Notes: generated by a model not told the origin, from the letters alone. DNA of 64,000 bases from Paralvinella palmiformis (GCA_025642065.1 JAODUP010000070.1:162001-226000), one strand, 5' to 3'. Numbered from the stretch's first letter, positions 32,239 through 44,643 are shown. Numbers and translations: made by a program.

Positions 32239-32788
32239 AATTTCTTGCTTATGTAGTAAGAAGATTGCTAAGAAGAACTGGATCAGATTGGTGTGTGTTA
32301 AGACCCGTAGCGAAGGTTGCGAGGGTAGAGTGACCAGAGATTCGGATGTGACAGAGATTCACCGATGTCATCTACACGACTATTCAGCTGATGACAGACA
32401 TGTCAGAATGTAAATAGATGAAAAGAATTCGTTTAATTTCTATTATTTTAATTATATTATATATATATATATATATGTAAAAATTTTTAAATATGTTTTT
32501 GATATTTTTCATTTTTTTTCTTGTGGACATTTGTCCAACTCCCTTTATTGGTAGCATTTGTCCAGTGGGCATTTGTCTGATGGCCATTTGTCCTACAACC
32601 CTCTGGACGGTGAACAAATAACCATGGTTCATTGAACAATTGTTTATTATTATTTTATTATTATTATTATTATTTTACCAAACTAATAAAGTGCTCTTTT
32701 CATACTTAAAGCCTGTTCAAAGGCGCTGTACATAAACTTGTGAAAAACACCCATATAAGATATAACAAATATAATACGATTATTTCAT

Positions 32789-32792
<4 letters not shown>

Positions 32793-32834
<42 letters not shown>

Positions 32835-32845
32835 TATATATATAA
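32793..32845. repeat. (TA)n microsatellite
   Basis: TA tract within the LINE 3' UTR. Confidence 0.9.
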
Positions 32846-33003
32846 ATTAAAATATAATACTAAAGGGTAAAAAAGATAAAAAATTAAACACAAAAATGGC
32901 TGGAGAACAAATGCGTTTTCAGCAACTTCTTTAAAATGTTCAGTATTTTAGATTCACGAATGTGAGCTGGGAGTGTATTCCATAGTTTGGCTGATGAACA
33001 TTG

Positions 33004-33364
33004 GTTTTGTTGTTCGGGGAGAATCCCCAGGCTGTCGCTTAATCAGCACAGCCTCTATGTTGGAGTGGTTGAGAAACCTCCTCCCCTACCACTCACAGGG
33101 GAGCAGTACGGAAAGATGGAGCCGAAATACCCTGAGGGTGGTCACTGCCAGAGTGTTTTACGTCCTCAGGGGGTTTTTAACGTCCCCCTTTATTTTAAAT
33201 AATTCAGTGGAGACGGCAGCGCCATTTAACGTGGTCAGCCACCCACGATGTAGTGAGCCGAGAAATTAATCCCTGGAAAAGTTTCGACCTCTTACGGGGT
33301 TCGAACCTGTGACCGTTGGCACCAAGTGCCGGGTGCTTAACCACTAGGCCACCGGAGCTCACTA
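33004..33364 (-). mobile_element. SINE family 1 copy B, nested in the LINE
   Basis: A full family 1 SINE (A-box-like TGGCCTAGTGG, B box GGTTCGAACCC, same body and 3' module) flanked by the exact direct repeat TGGCTGATGAACATTG at 32988-33003 and 33365-33380. It interrupts the LINE ORF shortly before its C-terminal segment. Confidence 0.95.
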
Positions 33365-34524
33365 TGGCTGATGAACATTGAAATTCTAACCCCTTTATAC
33401 GTAGGCATTAGGATTTTAAATTGCACTCGATACTTAACAGGTAACCAATGGAGATCCTTCAATATTGGTGTAATGTGACTTCGGCGTGATGTTCGGATTA
33501 CAATCAGTACCGCCGTGTTTTGTATACGTTCTAACTTGTTAATGGAGGTCTGGGGCAGTCCATTGAGCAAAGCGTTACAGTAGTCCAAACGTGATGCTAT
33601 AAGCCCATTGACTAGTGACTTAATTGCATCACTTGTTAAGTAACGCCTAATATGCCCAATGTTGCGGAGTTGGTGATAGCCAGACCTACAGATAGTATTC
33701 AACTGTTGCTCCATATTTAGTGCAGAGTCAAAGATAACACCTAAGTTCCTCACAGTATTAACTGGTGTTATATTAATGTCACCAAAACAAACAGTAACGT
33801 TTTCCATATGGATGGCATTACGCTTAGATATAAACAATATAACTTCCGTCTTGTCACTGTTCAGTTTCAGCATGTTTGTACGCATCCATCCCTCAATGTC
33901 AGTAAGACAGTTCTCAATGAGTGAGAGGGATTGTGCTTTCAAAGCGTCTTCCTTCGGCTTGAATGAGATGTATAGCTGTGTGTCATCTGCATAAAAATGG
34001 TAAGAAAGTCCATGTCGATGGATAATGTCTCCTAGAGGCTTAGCGTACACGGTGTAATTCTTCGGGCCTAGTACCGAGCCTTGTGAAAGATGTCTTGAAG
34101 AAAGAGGATGCAGTGATTTGCACATACATCGTCAAAAATCTAAACGGTCAACATCCCAAGAAAATGATCGTACAGCCATCCCTGAACTACTACGTGGAGT
34201 TGGTCATAACATATGCTGGAAGCCTCTGAACCCCGAGAATTATGATTAATTATATACAGTTGTGGACTATCAATTATATTTTAGCTATATATTTGTATGA
34301 GATTGTTATGGCTAGCTACGGTTTGTTTGTTTTATTCTTTTCTTAAATGACTCAATATCTTAATTTTTTATATTTTTATTCCAAATATATTTATACTTAG
34401 CGCTCAGTTAAAAAATATAAAACATGGAAACCATATAGATAATACAAAGAAATATATTAAAAGTATACGATGTAGACTTAATAATAGGAATATTGACAGT
34501 GTACACCTATAGACAACATGTCAA

Positions 34525-35085
34525 AAATAAATAATTTATTCTATGCAATATTTGTGTTTGCAAATTTCAGAGTATGAGACATTAGGTGACGGAAAGAAAC
34601 TATGCCATTTGATGACTTAACATGTTTAAAGAGTAGGGACCTATTATATGGTCATCATTCCATTTCTTCATTCCATTTCTTCATTCCGCAACCCTTTTTT
34701 TTCAATTGTTCTTCAGAATTAGCCAGAATGATAATTTTGTCGTACCAAAAGATGATCCTGGTGTTGTTCCCAACATACACGTTTCGGTCATTTTATTCCA
34801 CAACCAACATGACCCACCCCCTTTCAATTAGTGTTTGTTTTTGATAACGTCGTCTTGGTGTATGATCTTGGTGTATGTTAACTAGTCCAACATTCGTTCT
34901 GGATAGCACACCTATGGTAATCCACATCTTGATAAGTTCACTTGGTATCCAGATCTTCATAATATATGAAGTTTAATATAATAATATATAATAATAATTA
35001 CAAACTTCCATACCGCTGATATCCTTGAAAAGAATCGAGCTCAATATGGCGCACCTAGTACAAGTGTCATCTTCACTTATCCAGG
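34525..35085. mobile_element. Scattered LINE family b fragments
   Basis: 34565-34640 resembles 28110-28175 (GGAAAGAAACTATGCC, TGACTTAACATGTTTA). 34985-35080 resembles 27905-28000 (ATAATTACAAACTTCC, GAAAAGAATCGAGCTCAA, CCTAGTACAAGTGT). The sequence between and around them is unassigned. Confidence 0.45.
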
Positions 35086-35089
35086 ATTT

Positions 35090-36840
35090 AGATGTTTAAC
35101 TTCATGGTTAGACAATTAACTCGTCCGTGATGTCTTGCTCAGTTACTTCGGCTCGTATGATGTGTTTAATTTGTACACCATTTGGAATATTTGAAATTGG
35201 TGATTTGTTGCTCGGTTCATTTTGCATTGGATCCGGAATTCCACAAAGCCCTTTAATTGTCGATGCCGAAGTAAAGTCATTTGTTGTTCGAGTTCGGTCG
35301 TTACACCGTGAATAAAGCTAGCAATAAGTGTTAATAAAATAAAAAGAAATAACAAACTATACCATATCTATTTCTGGAAGAATCTACATCACATCACGCT
35401 TTCTCCCATTGATGTTTGGTCTCTCTTCCCTGGGCTCACTTGCATTAGCGACAGACTCCATGATCGGACAACAGCATACTGATACATTAGATTCATCTAC
35501 CTTCACCATCACTCGCCAATCATTATTTCACATCGTCTCGAATCATTGTTGATCTGTTTGTTTTAATTTGCGTTTTATTACTCTTGGGAAGCTGGTGAAG
35601 ACAGTCTTTATGGCTATCGGCTGTCCTGGCTAACAACATCACATTTATGGATAGACAATCTAACATATTATGTAACTTTATTATTATATCACGATGTTGT
35701 TAGTGAATAAATTACTTACTTACTTACTTCGTTCTGGAACATCGACGATTATCATATAGTCTGACACATATCACACTGGTCATTGAAGTCGCCACAAATT
35801 AAAAATGGCTCTTCATTAATTGTGCCATTTGTAAATCATACTTATCGTCAGATAATCTTACCACATCATTTCCAAAGTCCACTCAAACCTTATCCAAATC
35901 TAAAGGAACCAAACGTACGTTCCTTCTGAACCGGTACTTTCGCTTATCACGAAACTAGATGTAATCCAGGAGGATACGAATGAGTATAAGATCGTCATTT
36001 TTACTTAAAAACTACTGAGGTTATTTTCTTAACCTGAATAAATACTAAGCAATAATACCGATCTATTGAAATTAATGAGCTGTACAAATAACAAATGTCA
36101 ACTGAGTCAAACCGGCTCCTGATTGGTTGGTTCGTTATTTCACTATTGGTGGAATATTGTTTGAAGACTGGAAACGCGTTAACTAGTCGTGGATGGTACT
36201 CGTTAATAACTCGATTATGTGTATAGTATGATGACTTGGTTTATGTTTAATAACATCACATCATAACGTACGGTTAAAATAGCTGTAATAACACGTTCTA
36301 CCTACGCTGTTCTACACCATTAAACTAAGATATGTTAATCTATATTTTGATGTATGCACTGTGACTGTTCACAAAATGATCCGAGTTCGGACCGCCCTAA
36401 CTCAACCGTAATCGTTTACTTTCGGTCTTTTATTCTTGCCCTGTTCATTCAAATATCTTCCCAGTCGGATTTTTATAAACTCTACACAGATATCTCATAA
36501 TAATGCCATTGTTCTGATTTAAAAATAACACTCATTGGACCAGAGTTTTAAATATTATACCAACGCTGTCACCACTGTTTTGGGAATGAAGGCGGAATTC
36601 CCCAGCTTTCGTCTGACTACTGGATGACGTCATATCCAAAATGCATGGAGCCATCACGCGAGACGAGATTTGAGGCACGCAGACGATGTGTTATATCTTT
36701 TGGCAGTAATCATATTTTTTTTTAAATCACAGATGTAAGTTGATATTACGACAGCTTTTGATTTGACAACAAATTAATATATATATATACCAAATTCAAA
36801 ATCCGTTCCTATATCAGCATAAGTATTTAAACTCATCTTT
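35090..36840. other. Intergenic stretch without recognised element
   Basis: No open frame with homology was found. A CRE-like palindrome TGACGTCA lies at 36625-36632 but nothing ties it to a promoter. Confidence 0.4.
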
Positions 36841-37023
36841 TGGCGCCTCCGTGATCTAACGGTAGCGTGTTGGATCACAGATCGCTACCACCCGTGTTCG
36901 AATCTTGACGTGGGCATATCTGAAGGGTATTTTATCTTTTACTTCGCTTCCTTACCTTTGGAGGTCGCTCGGCCCAATTAGCCTACCATGTGTGACAAAA
37001 GTGGCCGTAAAATACCAACCATC
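36841..37023 (+). mobile_element. SINE family 2 copy, plus orientation
   Basis: GGCGCCTCCGTGATCTAACG with A-box-like TGATCTAACGG, B box GTGTTCGAATC, body GGGCATATCTGAAGG, GAGGTCGCTCGGCCCAATTA and the terminal CCAACCATCATC. The most complete copy in this orientation. Confidence 0.88.
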
Positions 37024-37469
37024 ATCTTCCAAAAATGCTATCTGTTCTTTATTCTTTATAGCTTTTATATGTGCCTCAATCACTTTGAGAGGTTTATCTA
37101 GTGAGGATGCTTTGTTAGGTCAAAATTATTACTATTGTTATCATTTAATATTCGCGTATTCTGTACGCCCTCGTGTAATTCGCCATCAGTGGCACTTTAT
37201 TGTGAACTTTTGTGTCATACTGATCACCACATAAGACTATTTAGAAGTTTTTATACAACTATATAATAGCCAGTTAGACGGTAATCCGAAAACTAGATAC
37301 ACACATAAACTAGTTGACGTGATGTTGACGTAATAGACACGATCCGTATCCCGATTGCAGCAAATGGGATTAAGCTAATACACGTACGTAAAGGATACAA
37401 GGTCATACATGGAAAATATATTATGGCACACCAAATTAGCACATTTCCTGGATCACTTCCGGAATAGAG

Positions 37470-37635
37470 TTAAGTGATTTAGCCCCGGTGCTTGCCGCCC
37501 CTGGGAAAAAGTGGCCGGGGTGAGGGCGACATCCATAGAAACAGTTTTCACAGACACAGCTATGAGTCGGATTCGAGCCCACAGCCTAGAGGTTGACAGC
37601 GCAACATCCCACCCACTGCCACAACGGAATGTCCA
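37470..37635 (-). mobile_element. tRNA-headed SINE, family 4
   Basis: Minus strand: GGACATTCCGTTGTGGCAGT, an A-box-like start, TTGCGCTGTCAACCTCTAGG and B box GGGCTCGAATCCGAC, followed by a body with CACCCCGGCCACTTTTTCCC. Only one copy was seen. Confidence 0.5.
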
Positions 37636-37786
37636 CTCGTAGGGTAGAAGAATTGAGCTTTACATCAGATTAGGTGTGGAGTATTCGGTTGATCTGATCC
37701 AGTTATCAATCTGCTGACATTATCATATAAACTAGTGCATGCGTTGATTTATTACTAAATCAATATACATGGACGCCACTGAAATG

Positions 37787-39047
37787 CAGGGTTGGAGTGA
37801 TTACAGGACTAAGATAATCGATTACTATTACGATTACTTGAGAATACCACGATTACGATTATATTAATTCTGACTGTAATCGATTACGATTACATTGTAA
37901 TGTAATCGTGATTACAATCATGATTACAAACTATATAACACAAACATGAATGTGATTCTTCATCAATATTTATTCAGTTACATGTATAATACCGATATAA
38001 AAATGCTACGATGTTTACATGTTGTTTTGTAAGAACCAGACGCACTTTCTGGTATGTTCTTGAAATGAAAATGTACAAGAGATTTTGATGCCATTGTACG
38101 ACGTTGATTTGTTTTAATAGTTCTGAAATCAATATCCACTATAGAGCAAAGGAGCAAGTAATGCATTTGCGATGAATAGACAGGTATTTATAGAGATAAC
38201 TGAGATTAGTGCAAACACTATCAATGGAATTGTTTGAATATATATTCAGTAATTAAATGCATCATGTGTGGCATGACTATAGCCAAGTAAGGTCTATATA
38301 ATAAATAGGATAATTAGAATATAGTCAAACCCCCAAGTCCGACCACCTCTATAACTTGACCACCTCTGTAAATGGACCACTTTTCATAAGCTTAAATTAT
38401 TACTATGCTTTAAATTACACCTCCCAACTCCGTACTTCGACCTTTGATCTGCGTCTAATGCCCACTTTTGTCATCCCGTATGTCGATTGCTTGCTTGTGT
38501 TTCGGGGAGTATCCCCAGGCTTTCGCTTTAGCACAGCCTGAGCGTATGTCGATCGGGGACTGAAGTATATCCTTGTTTATGTTCACTATTGGATGCGTTA
38601 ATTTAATTGGCTGCTTGTCAACCGGCTACTGGCCAAGTCTGACTAGCTTGGGCTTAACCATGTGAAAACAACACGAATTTATCTGAAATATCTGTTTTTA
38701 TTAATTATATTAGCGGCAACATCTGAAGCAGTGTTTCAACACATTTTCCTTTCATGTTCATAAAACGAACAAACTGACAAATCATCATCTGTATAAATAT
38801 GACAGCATTCCGTCAATGGGTAAATCAGTTATATTGGTAACTTTTGCCTTACATATCAAATCATATATCTCTGACATGATATAACATGGTAAATAATAAA
38901 ACATCTTATGTAATCGTGAAAGTAATAGCTGATTACGATTACATTTACAATGTAATCGATTACGATTATCTTGCATCTGGAAATGGCGATTACGAGTATG
39001 GGAGATTAGGTAATCGATTACAATCGATTACGATTACCCCAACCCTG
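37787..39047 (-). mobile_element. Non-autonomous hAT element with 8-bp TSD
   Basis: Ends are CAGGGTTGGAGTGATTAC on the left and, inverted, CAGGGTTGGGGTAATCG on the right. CTGAAATG directly flanks both sides (37779-37786 and 39048-39055), the 8-bp duplication expected of hAT. Subterminal regions are packed with TAATCGATTAC/GATTACGATTAC words. On the minus strand near 38094 lies MASKSLVHFHFKNIPE, resembling the BED-finger start of a hAT transposase, cut off soon after. Length 1261 bp. A family 1 SINE 3' module lies inside (about 38497-38542). Confidence 0.85.
38497..38542 (-). mobile_element. SINE family 1 3'-module fragment
   Basis: CGGGGAGTATCCCCAGGCTT then TCGCTTTAGCACAGCCTG, matching the 3' module of full copies, without body or tRNA head. 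Confidence 0.65.
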
Positions 39048-39169
39048 CTGAAATGTTTATAATTACATACACCCAAGGTCCATGTGGTGTGATATCTGAT
39101 TAGGGGGTAGGGCTATTAATATCTCTAGTTGTACTCGGAATATCTCTAGTTGTGCGGGCGGAATTTGCT

Positions 39170-40220
39170 GAAATATTTGGGCAATTTTCTTGACATTATG
39201 GTCCGTCATTTTAATGAAGGAATCTATCGACGAGTTCTTGCCATGTGGCGTATGTGTTCCAAACAGAAGGTCAATGCCCAAGCTCTTGGGATAGCACAGG
39301 GAACAGCCTCAGGGTGCTTAAGAGAAATCGTGAGACGGGCGTACCCACACCCAGAGCTAGACCCGGACGTCCTCGTAAGACAACAGAAAGAGAAAGCCGT
39401 TATCTGCTACGTTTGTGCCGAAATGGGCGTACCAAGTCAGCAAACACCCTTCGTGCTGAGTGGTTATGGTTCACTAATACCACTGTATCCAGAATGCTAG
39501 TGATTCTACGATTGATCCGTGCAGGTTACTTTGCCGGGAGACCTCTGAAGAAACTTGTATTGCTGCAAAGACATCGACAGGCGCGTATGGATTGGGCTAG
39601 AAACCATTTCCGCTGGCGACCAGGTCATTGGCAGCATGTCATCTTCAGCGACTGAATCCAGATTCCTGCTTTACCGGATATATGGTCGTATCCGGGTCCG
39701 CAAACAACAACATGAGGCCTATAATGAAGATTGCAACGTACCTAAAGTCAAAGCAGGGACGGTAGTGTTACCATATGTGGTACTTTCCACCATGGTGAAA
39801 AATGTGAACTTCACATCGGCGATGGAAACCTGGATCAGTACCAGTACCTACGGAAGTTGGAGGAAAAGGTATTGCCATTTGCTCGTCTGACATTTTGGGC
39901 ATCATTTTGTGTATCAGGATGACAACGCCAGGCCTCACAGAGTTCGCACATTGGTCAATTTCATGGAAACTGAAGGGATCGAACCCATGGAATGGCCAGC
40001 AAGTTCTCCGGATATAAATCCTATAGAGAACATGTCGTCCGAAGTAACACGCACTATGGATGCAAGTGCCAACCTGCCTACTATTCTGGAGGAACTGCAA
40101 CAAGCAGCCATTGATGCATGGCAAACTCTGGCCCTTCAAACCTTGGCAACCCTGATTGACAGCAGCCCTCGATGAGTACAAGCTCTGTACGATGCCCTTG
40201 GTGGTCATACCAAATATTGA
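39170..40220 (+). pseudogene. Tc1-like transposase pseudogene
   Basis: Successive frames encode ARPGRPRKTTERESRYLLRL, then HWQHVIFSD (first catalytic Asp), then after an extra T and stop ESRFLLYRIYGRIRVRKQ. After two more frame changes come YQDDNARPHRVRTLVNFMET (second Asp) and WPASSPDINPIENM (Glu). The end ALYDALGGHTKY follows a premature TGA. A typical Tc1 DDE protein broken by at least four frameshifts and one nonsense change. Terminal inverted repeats were not found. Confidence 0.9.
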
Positions 40221-40439
40221 ACTGTGATTCGTGTGCCTGATTGAACACTCTAAATAATCAGAACGTTTGAAATCGATTTCCTAACAAGTTCCTGCTTTAT
40301 TTAATGCATTGCTTAACGTATATTTAGCATTTGGGCAATAATAATCATATTTTAATATATTCAGCATGATCCAGAATACCCATAGTCTTTCAAATGCATC
40401 AATATATTCCTCATAGGGTAATTATATCGATAAATAAAT

Positions 40440-41450
40440 AAAATTCACATATCCTGATACTTTCGCTGGAGAAACATAATTCTAAGTAAGAAACAACAAA
40501 CAATAAAATTATATTCCATATTTATTTTCAAGTCTGTAGTTGTTAAACACAGAAAAATACATTCCTGTAAAATGGGAATGATGTTTAAACGAGGTGAATT
40601 ACGTGGATTACAGGAAATATTTAATATTATTAATATTTATATGACGTAACTCCATAATAATTAACACATTGTGTATGTAGACAATGGCGAAGGCTGAAAC
40701 TCATTGGAAACGAAGAGATCACATGATCACGCGTCACTAGAAAATAAAAGTAAAATGTAAACACAGCACATGCAATAACATACGAGATGGAACATGGTAA
40801 ACAAAAGACATGTGCGTATGTTCGCGCCAAATCATAGGAAGTCAAGATACTGTTATAATCATGGGATATTTAATTCGCAACAAGATACGATATACCTCAT
40901 AAACAAATTCACTTCTTGTCCACGATAAGTGCTTATTGATGGAATGTAATACTAAATTCTCTCTTAACGTATTCCATGATAATAACTGGCTGGTTCCTTA
41001 TTATATATCGTACGTAAAGGACCATCACGCGTGATCTGCGTAAGATCAACCATCACCCAACCCTGTGATGATTAATTTATCACGGCAGGTAATCACCATC
41101 GTGGCTTCTCTCTGTCTTCTGGTTGGCTTCTCTCTTCCATTAGCGCCAGCTCCTCAATAACAAACGGGACGAGTTCGTAGATGAGGTTATGTCCTACGTC
41201 CAACATCCACTTAAACGACAATTTTATTGGCCAACAATCGTAATATTATAATGATCCGCATCATATTCTGTTACTCGACATAATGCCGTGTTATTATTAT
41301 CAACGGTCTTGCACATCGTGTTGATGACAACAATGGAACAATTAGATTATAATATCAATACGTATATTGGGAAGTTTGCTATTATTATATTGCTATTATA
41401 GATATTGGTGATTGTTTTCGTCTGACTCAGTAACAACGATAAACAACAGT
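40440..41450. other. Intergenic stretch without recognised element
   Basis: AT-rich sequence; no homology or repeat family recognised apart from the right flank of the Tc1 remnant. Confidence 0.4.
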
Positions 41451-41451
41451 G

Positions 41452-41622
41452 AATGAGGGAAGGAGTGAGTGAGTCGGTGAGTGAGTTGGTGAGTGAGTGA
41501 GTGAGTCGGTGAGTGAGTGAGTCGGATGAGTGAGTGAGTCGGTGAGTGAGTGAGGAGTGAGTGAGTGAGTGAGTCGGTGAGTGAGTGAGTTGGATGAGTG
41601 AGTGAGTGAGTCGATGAGTAAG
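41452..41622. repeat. (GTGA)n with GTCG variants
   Basis: About 170 bp of GTGAGTGAGTCG-type repeats; the resulting open frame is spurious. Confidence 0.95.
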
Positions 41623-41629
41623 GCTAAAA

Positions 41630-42700
41630 AAAGATTATATAGTGTTTTCCTTTTTTGGTCGTCCAATTCTTACTTCATGTTGGGAGACATAGAGGGGTAA
41701 TTCAAAACCAAGAACTGACAGGAGGTATGACATAAGACAATGGCCCGTCGTGACTATTTACCGAAAGAACAAAAATCTCTTATTGCCAGACGGATATTGT
41801 AACTGATATTCTAAAGTAGTCATTGTTTATAACTATATAGGATGTATTATATTTTATAGTATTATAATTATCATGCATAAATTGAAACCTATATAGTATG
41901 ATGTTTATATACGGAAGCAATTGACAACGAGCGCTGAGTAATTATATGATTCGAACAATGAAACCGTTCATTGGTGAGGTTTATGTACGTTTGAAGCTTC
42001 GATTTCTGGATCCTTCTGGGGCTTTCTAGAATGTTTCTATAGCCCGGTCAGTAGTCCGCTGCCTGTCAGGTCTCCACGTTAAGACTCAAATCCACGCGTT
42101 ATCCGCGTTGAAATATCTTTCCCATATGAGAATAACTTCGTAAATGATCAGCGTAGAAATGACAAGATTACCACTGATGTGATCTATAAAAGGAAGCTAA
42201 AAGGCTTTACAATAAAACAGTGAAGACCATAAGAATCATTCTTATATACATAAGAGCGCTTAAAATGACGTCATATGTTCGTCAAACCTCGTCCGGTTTC
42301 GTGGAAACCCATCTATGTGCAGATTTGTACGGCGTCTATAGATGTTTATGAAAAACAAAGGTTGATTTATGAAATAACCCCATCAATTTCGATGGTTTGT
42401 GAAGGCGTAGAATCTCGTAAATAAAGCTTTGTAGAGGTAATGTAGCCAAAAGTATGTCCCGTAAAACGATGTCTTGGCTATTTTCATGAAATATACAATT
42501 CCTTATGATACTCCAAAGAGTGTATACATTTTTAATACAGCCAGTCTGTATTGAATGACAACAATACTAAAAATGTATTAAGAATAGCTTGCCCTATTTA
42601 TCATACTGTTAATATATATTAAATCGTAACCACTCAAAATGTCGATGAAACACTACCTCTATTGTTTTAATACTCATTAGCAGGACGATTGTTTTAAAGT
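41630..42700. other. Intergenic stretch without recognised element
   Basis: No gene or known repeat seen. Confidence 0.4.
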
Positions 42701-42729
42701 TGTGTTTATGTGTGTGGGCGTGCGCATGT

Positions 42730-42817
42730 ATGATATATATATATATGGGGAAAGTTATTAAATATATATATTTGGATTTAATTAATTATATATATTAATA
42801 TATATATATATATATAT

Positions 42818-42854
<37 letters not shown>

Positions 42855-42860
42855 GAGGAG
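42730..42860. repeat. (TA)n(GA)n compound microsatellite
   Basis: Several TA runs followed by an AG tract of about 35 bp; another TA run lies at 42961-42991. Confidence 0.95.
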
Positions 42861-42956
42861 AGAGAAAAAGATAAGATTATGAAATTTAAACCAAATACTC
42901 TTTTTATTCATGATCCTTATGAAGTATAATCAGAACATCAGTGACAATATAATGAC

Positions 42957-42994
<38 letters not shown>

Positions 42995-43214
42995 TATATT
43001 GACAGCGACAAACACAATTGTCGTGATCGTAATGGAATCTTAGGACAGGGAAGCTGTTGAGGACATGACGTTTCTATACAATCCGCCACAGCAACAATAG
43101 AATCGGTGACCATCGGCATCTTCCACTGGCTTCTTTGGTCTCGCGCTAATTAGCTTGACATCATGGCCATGCTATAACACCTTTATCTGTATATGTGACA
43201 ATTATGCGGCTAGT

Positions 43215-43400
43215 GCTATGGTGTTATACCTTTTAATAATGAGATGACGACGATATTGAAGGTTGGATGGACTGTGGGCGGGGCTGGTGGGGTTTCCACT
43301 GATTGGTGGTTGTTTTTGGAAGGATGTTTTTACATTCGTATACGCCTACGCCTACACACACACACAAACACACACACACGCACACACAGAGAGAGGGGGG
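43215..43400. repeat. Dispersed repeat, copy 1
   Basis: CCTTTTAATAATGAGATGAC, GAAGGTTGGATGGA, ATTGGTGGTTGTTTTT, ATTTTTACATTCGTAT-like words and a terminal CA tract are shared in order with 47770-47950. Confidence 0.75.
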
Positions 43401-43634
43401 GTGAGGGATCGAAACATATTATTGCTGTCGCCTATTTAGTCTCATAACCTAAAGGTGGACAGTGGACAGTGGAAGAGAAGAATATTATTTGGACAGATAC
43501 TAACCTCATCAATCTGTATAATTTGTTGTCAAATATTAATAACAAACACAAAAAAAGTTCGAAGTCCGGAGTGAGCAGGATTTCGACAAGAAGATTCTCT
43601 AGATGATCAAGGTAAGAAATAAAGCTAGCACAGG

Positions 43635-43965
43635 ACTGATCTATTATTATTATTATTAATTTAATAAAGCGCATTCTTGAGCCAATTGGCTATCAAACGC
43701 ATCTCACAATATGGATATGCGGGAAATATTAAATTTAAACATTGTAATTTTACCAAAAGGTGGGTCTTTAAAGTTTTTTTGAAGACTGGAGTTGATTGGA
43801 TATTTCTGATATTGGTCAGTAGTTCATTCCGTGGTTCAGGTCCACTAACGCTGAAGGATCTGTCAGCAAATGTCACTGTTCCGGTGAAAGGAATCCCATA
43901 GGGTAGATGTTCCAGCTGTCGACAGGCTAGCATAGAACTGGTATATGAAGGTGCCATCTCAGAGT
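43635..43965 (-). mobile_element. LINE 3' end, third variant
   Basis: Minus strand encodes TFADRSFSVSGPEPRNELLT, then NIRNIQSTPVFKKTLKTHLL, the usual RT C-terminal block with its Trp lost. It ends in a GCGCTTTATTAAATT-like 3' end with ATT repeats. Confidence 0.82.
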
Positions 43966-44054
43966 TACTATCAACTAATGAAATGCATGTTTAAAAAGGC
44001 AACGAATATGACATTCTTACGATTAGGTTTTTTTATAACAGTATTGACAATAAT

Positions 44055-44055
44055 A

Positions 44056-44098
<43 letters not shown>
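44055..44098. repeat. (ATT)n microsatellite
   Basis: Pure ATT repeat, possibly the tail of a retrotransposed element. Confidence 0.9.
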
Positions 44099-44364
44099 TG
44101 TTAATATCGTTTGAAGTAAGTAAACAAATAACTTAATTAATTTTAAATCGTTCAATGCTAAATCTTTATGATATTTCCAAAGATGTTTCTATTTTAATGG
44201 CGAACGTCAAATCAGTATTAATATGTTTAAATCAAACTATAATACGATTCGTCTTTGTTGTGGAGTAATTAATAAAAACAAGGAATGTTATTATCAGCAT
44301 TATCTTGGCATTTTGCCGAGGAACATAATAGAGAAACGGTTTCCTCCATACAACATCGTAGTGG

Positions 44365-44643
44365 GCTCCGGTGGCCTAGCGATTAAGCACCTGGTATTTT
44401 GTGCCAAGGATCACAGGTTCGATCCCATCATGAGGCCGAATTTTTTCAGGGATTAATTTATCGGCTCACAACATCGTGGGTGGATGACTACGTTAAATGG
44501 CGCTGCCGTCTCCACTGAGTTGATTAAAATAAAGGGGGACGTTAAAACCCCCTGAGGACGTAAGGCATTCTGGCAGTGACCACCCTCGGGGTAATTCGGC
44601 TCCATCTTTCCGTACTACTCCTCTGTGAGTGGTGGGGGAGGAG
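44365..44643 (+). mobile_element. SINE family 1 copy C
   Basis: GGGCTCCGGTGGCCTAGCGA, A-box-like TGGCCTAGCGA, B box GGTTCGATCCC, body GTTAAATGGCGCTGCCGTCT and AAAGGGGGACGTTAAAACCC. It is truncated before the 3' module; an unrelated hairpin follows 50 bp later. Confidence 0.88.

Larger units (their letters stand above)
31345..32605. mobile_element. Foldback-type element with sub-repeated inverted arms
   Basis: The left arm (31349-31440) has repeated GACAAATGCTCACC units, then CACCAATAAAG and GGACAAATGCCCACCAAGAA. The inverted right arm (about 32513-32605) reads GGACAAATGGCCATCAGACA, CTACCAATAAAGG and GGACAAATGTCCACAAGAA. The two ~90-bp arms are the same modules in the same order. The interior holds a LINE 3' end and TA microsatellites. 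Confidence 0.75.
32640..34130 (-). pseudogene. 5'-truncated CR1/L2-like LINE, reverse-transcriptase fragment
   Basis: The minus strand from about 34095 encodes QGSVLGP, then YHFYADDTQLYISFKP with the catalytic YADD, then WMRTNMLKLNSDKTEVILF, VRNLGVIFDSALNM and LHWLPVKYRVQFKIL. After an inserted SINE it continues KLWNTLPAHIRES and LKKLLKTHLFSSHF. The 3' end has AGCGCCTTTGAACAGGC and a long ATT tail at 32640-32675. The N-terminal endonuclease and RT start are missing. Identification as a non-LTR retrotransposon is secure; the clade is inferred. Confidence 0.92.

Noticed and set aside
36625..36632. TGACGTCA as a CRE promoter element
   Set aside because: A single 8-bp match in 64 kb with no adjacent transcription start evidence.
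36860..36905. tRNA gene candidates (A and B boxes)
   Set aside because: No full cloverleaf or anticodon stem was evident and the heads are followed by shared SINE bodies, so they are SINE promoters.
43945..44136. Hydrophobic 63-codon plus-strand frame
   Set aside because: Its poly-Leu stretch is only the ATT microsatellite read in one frame.
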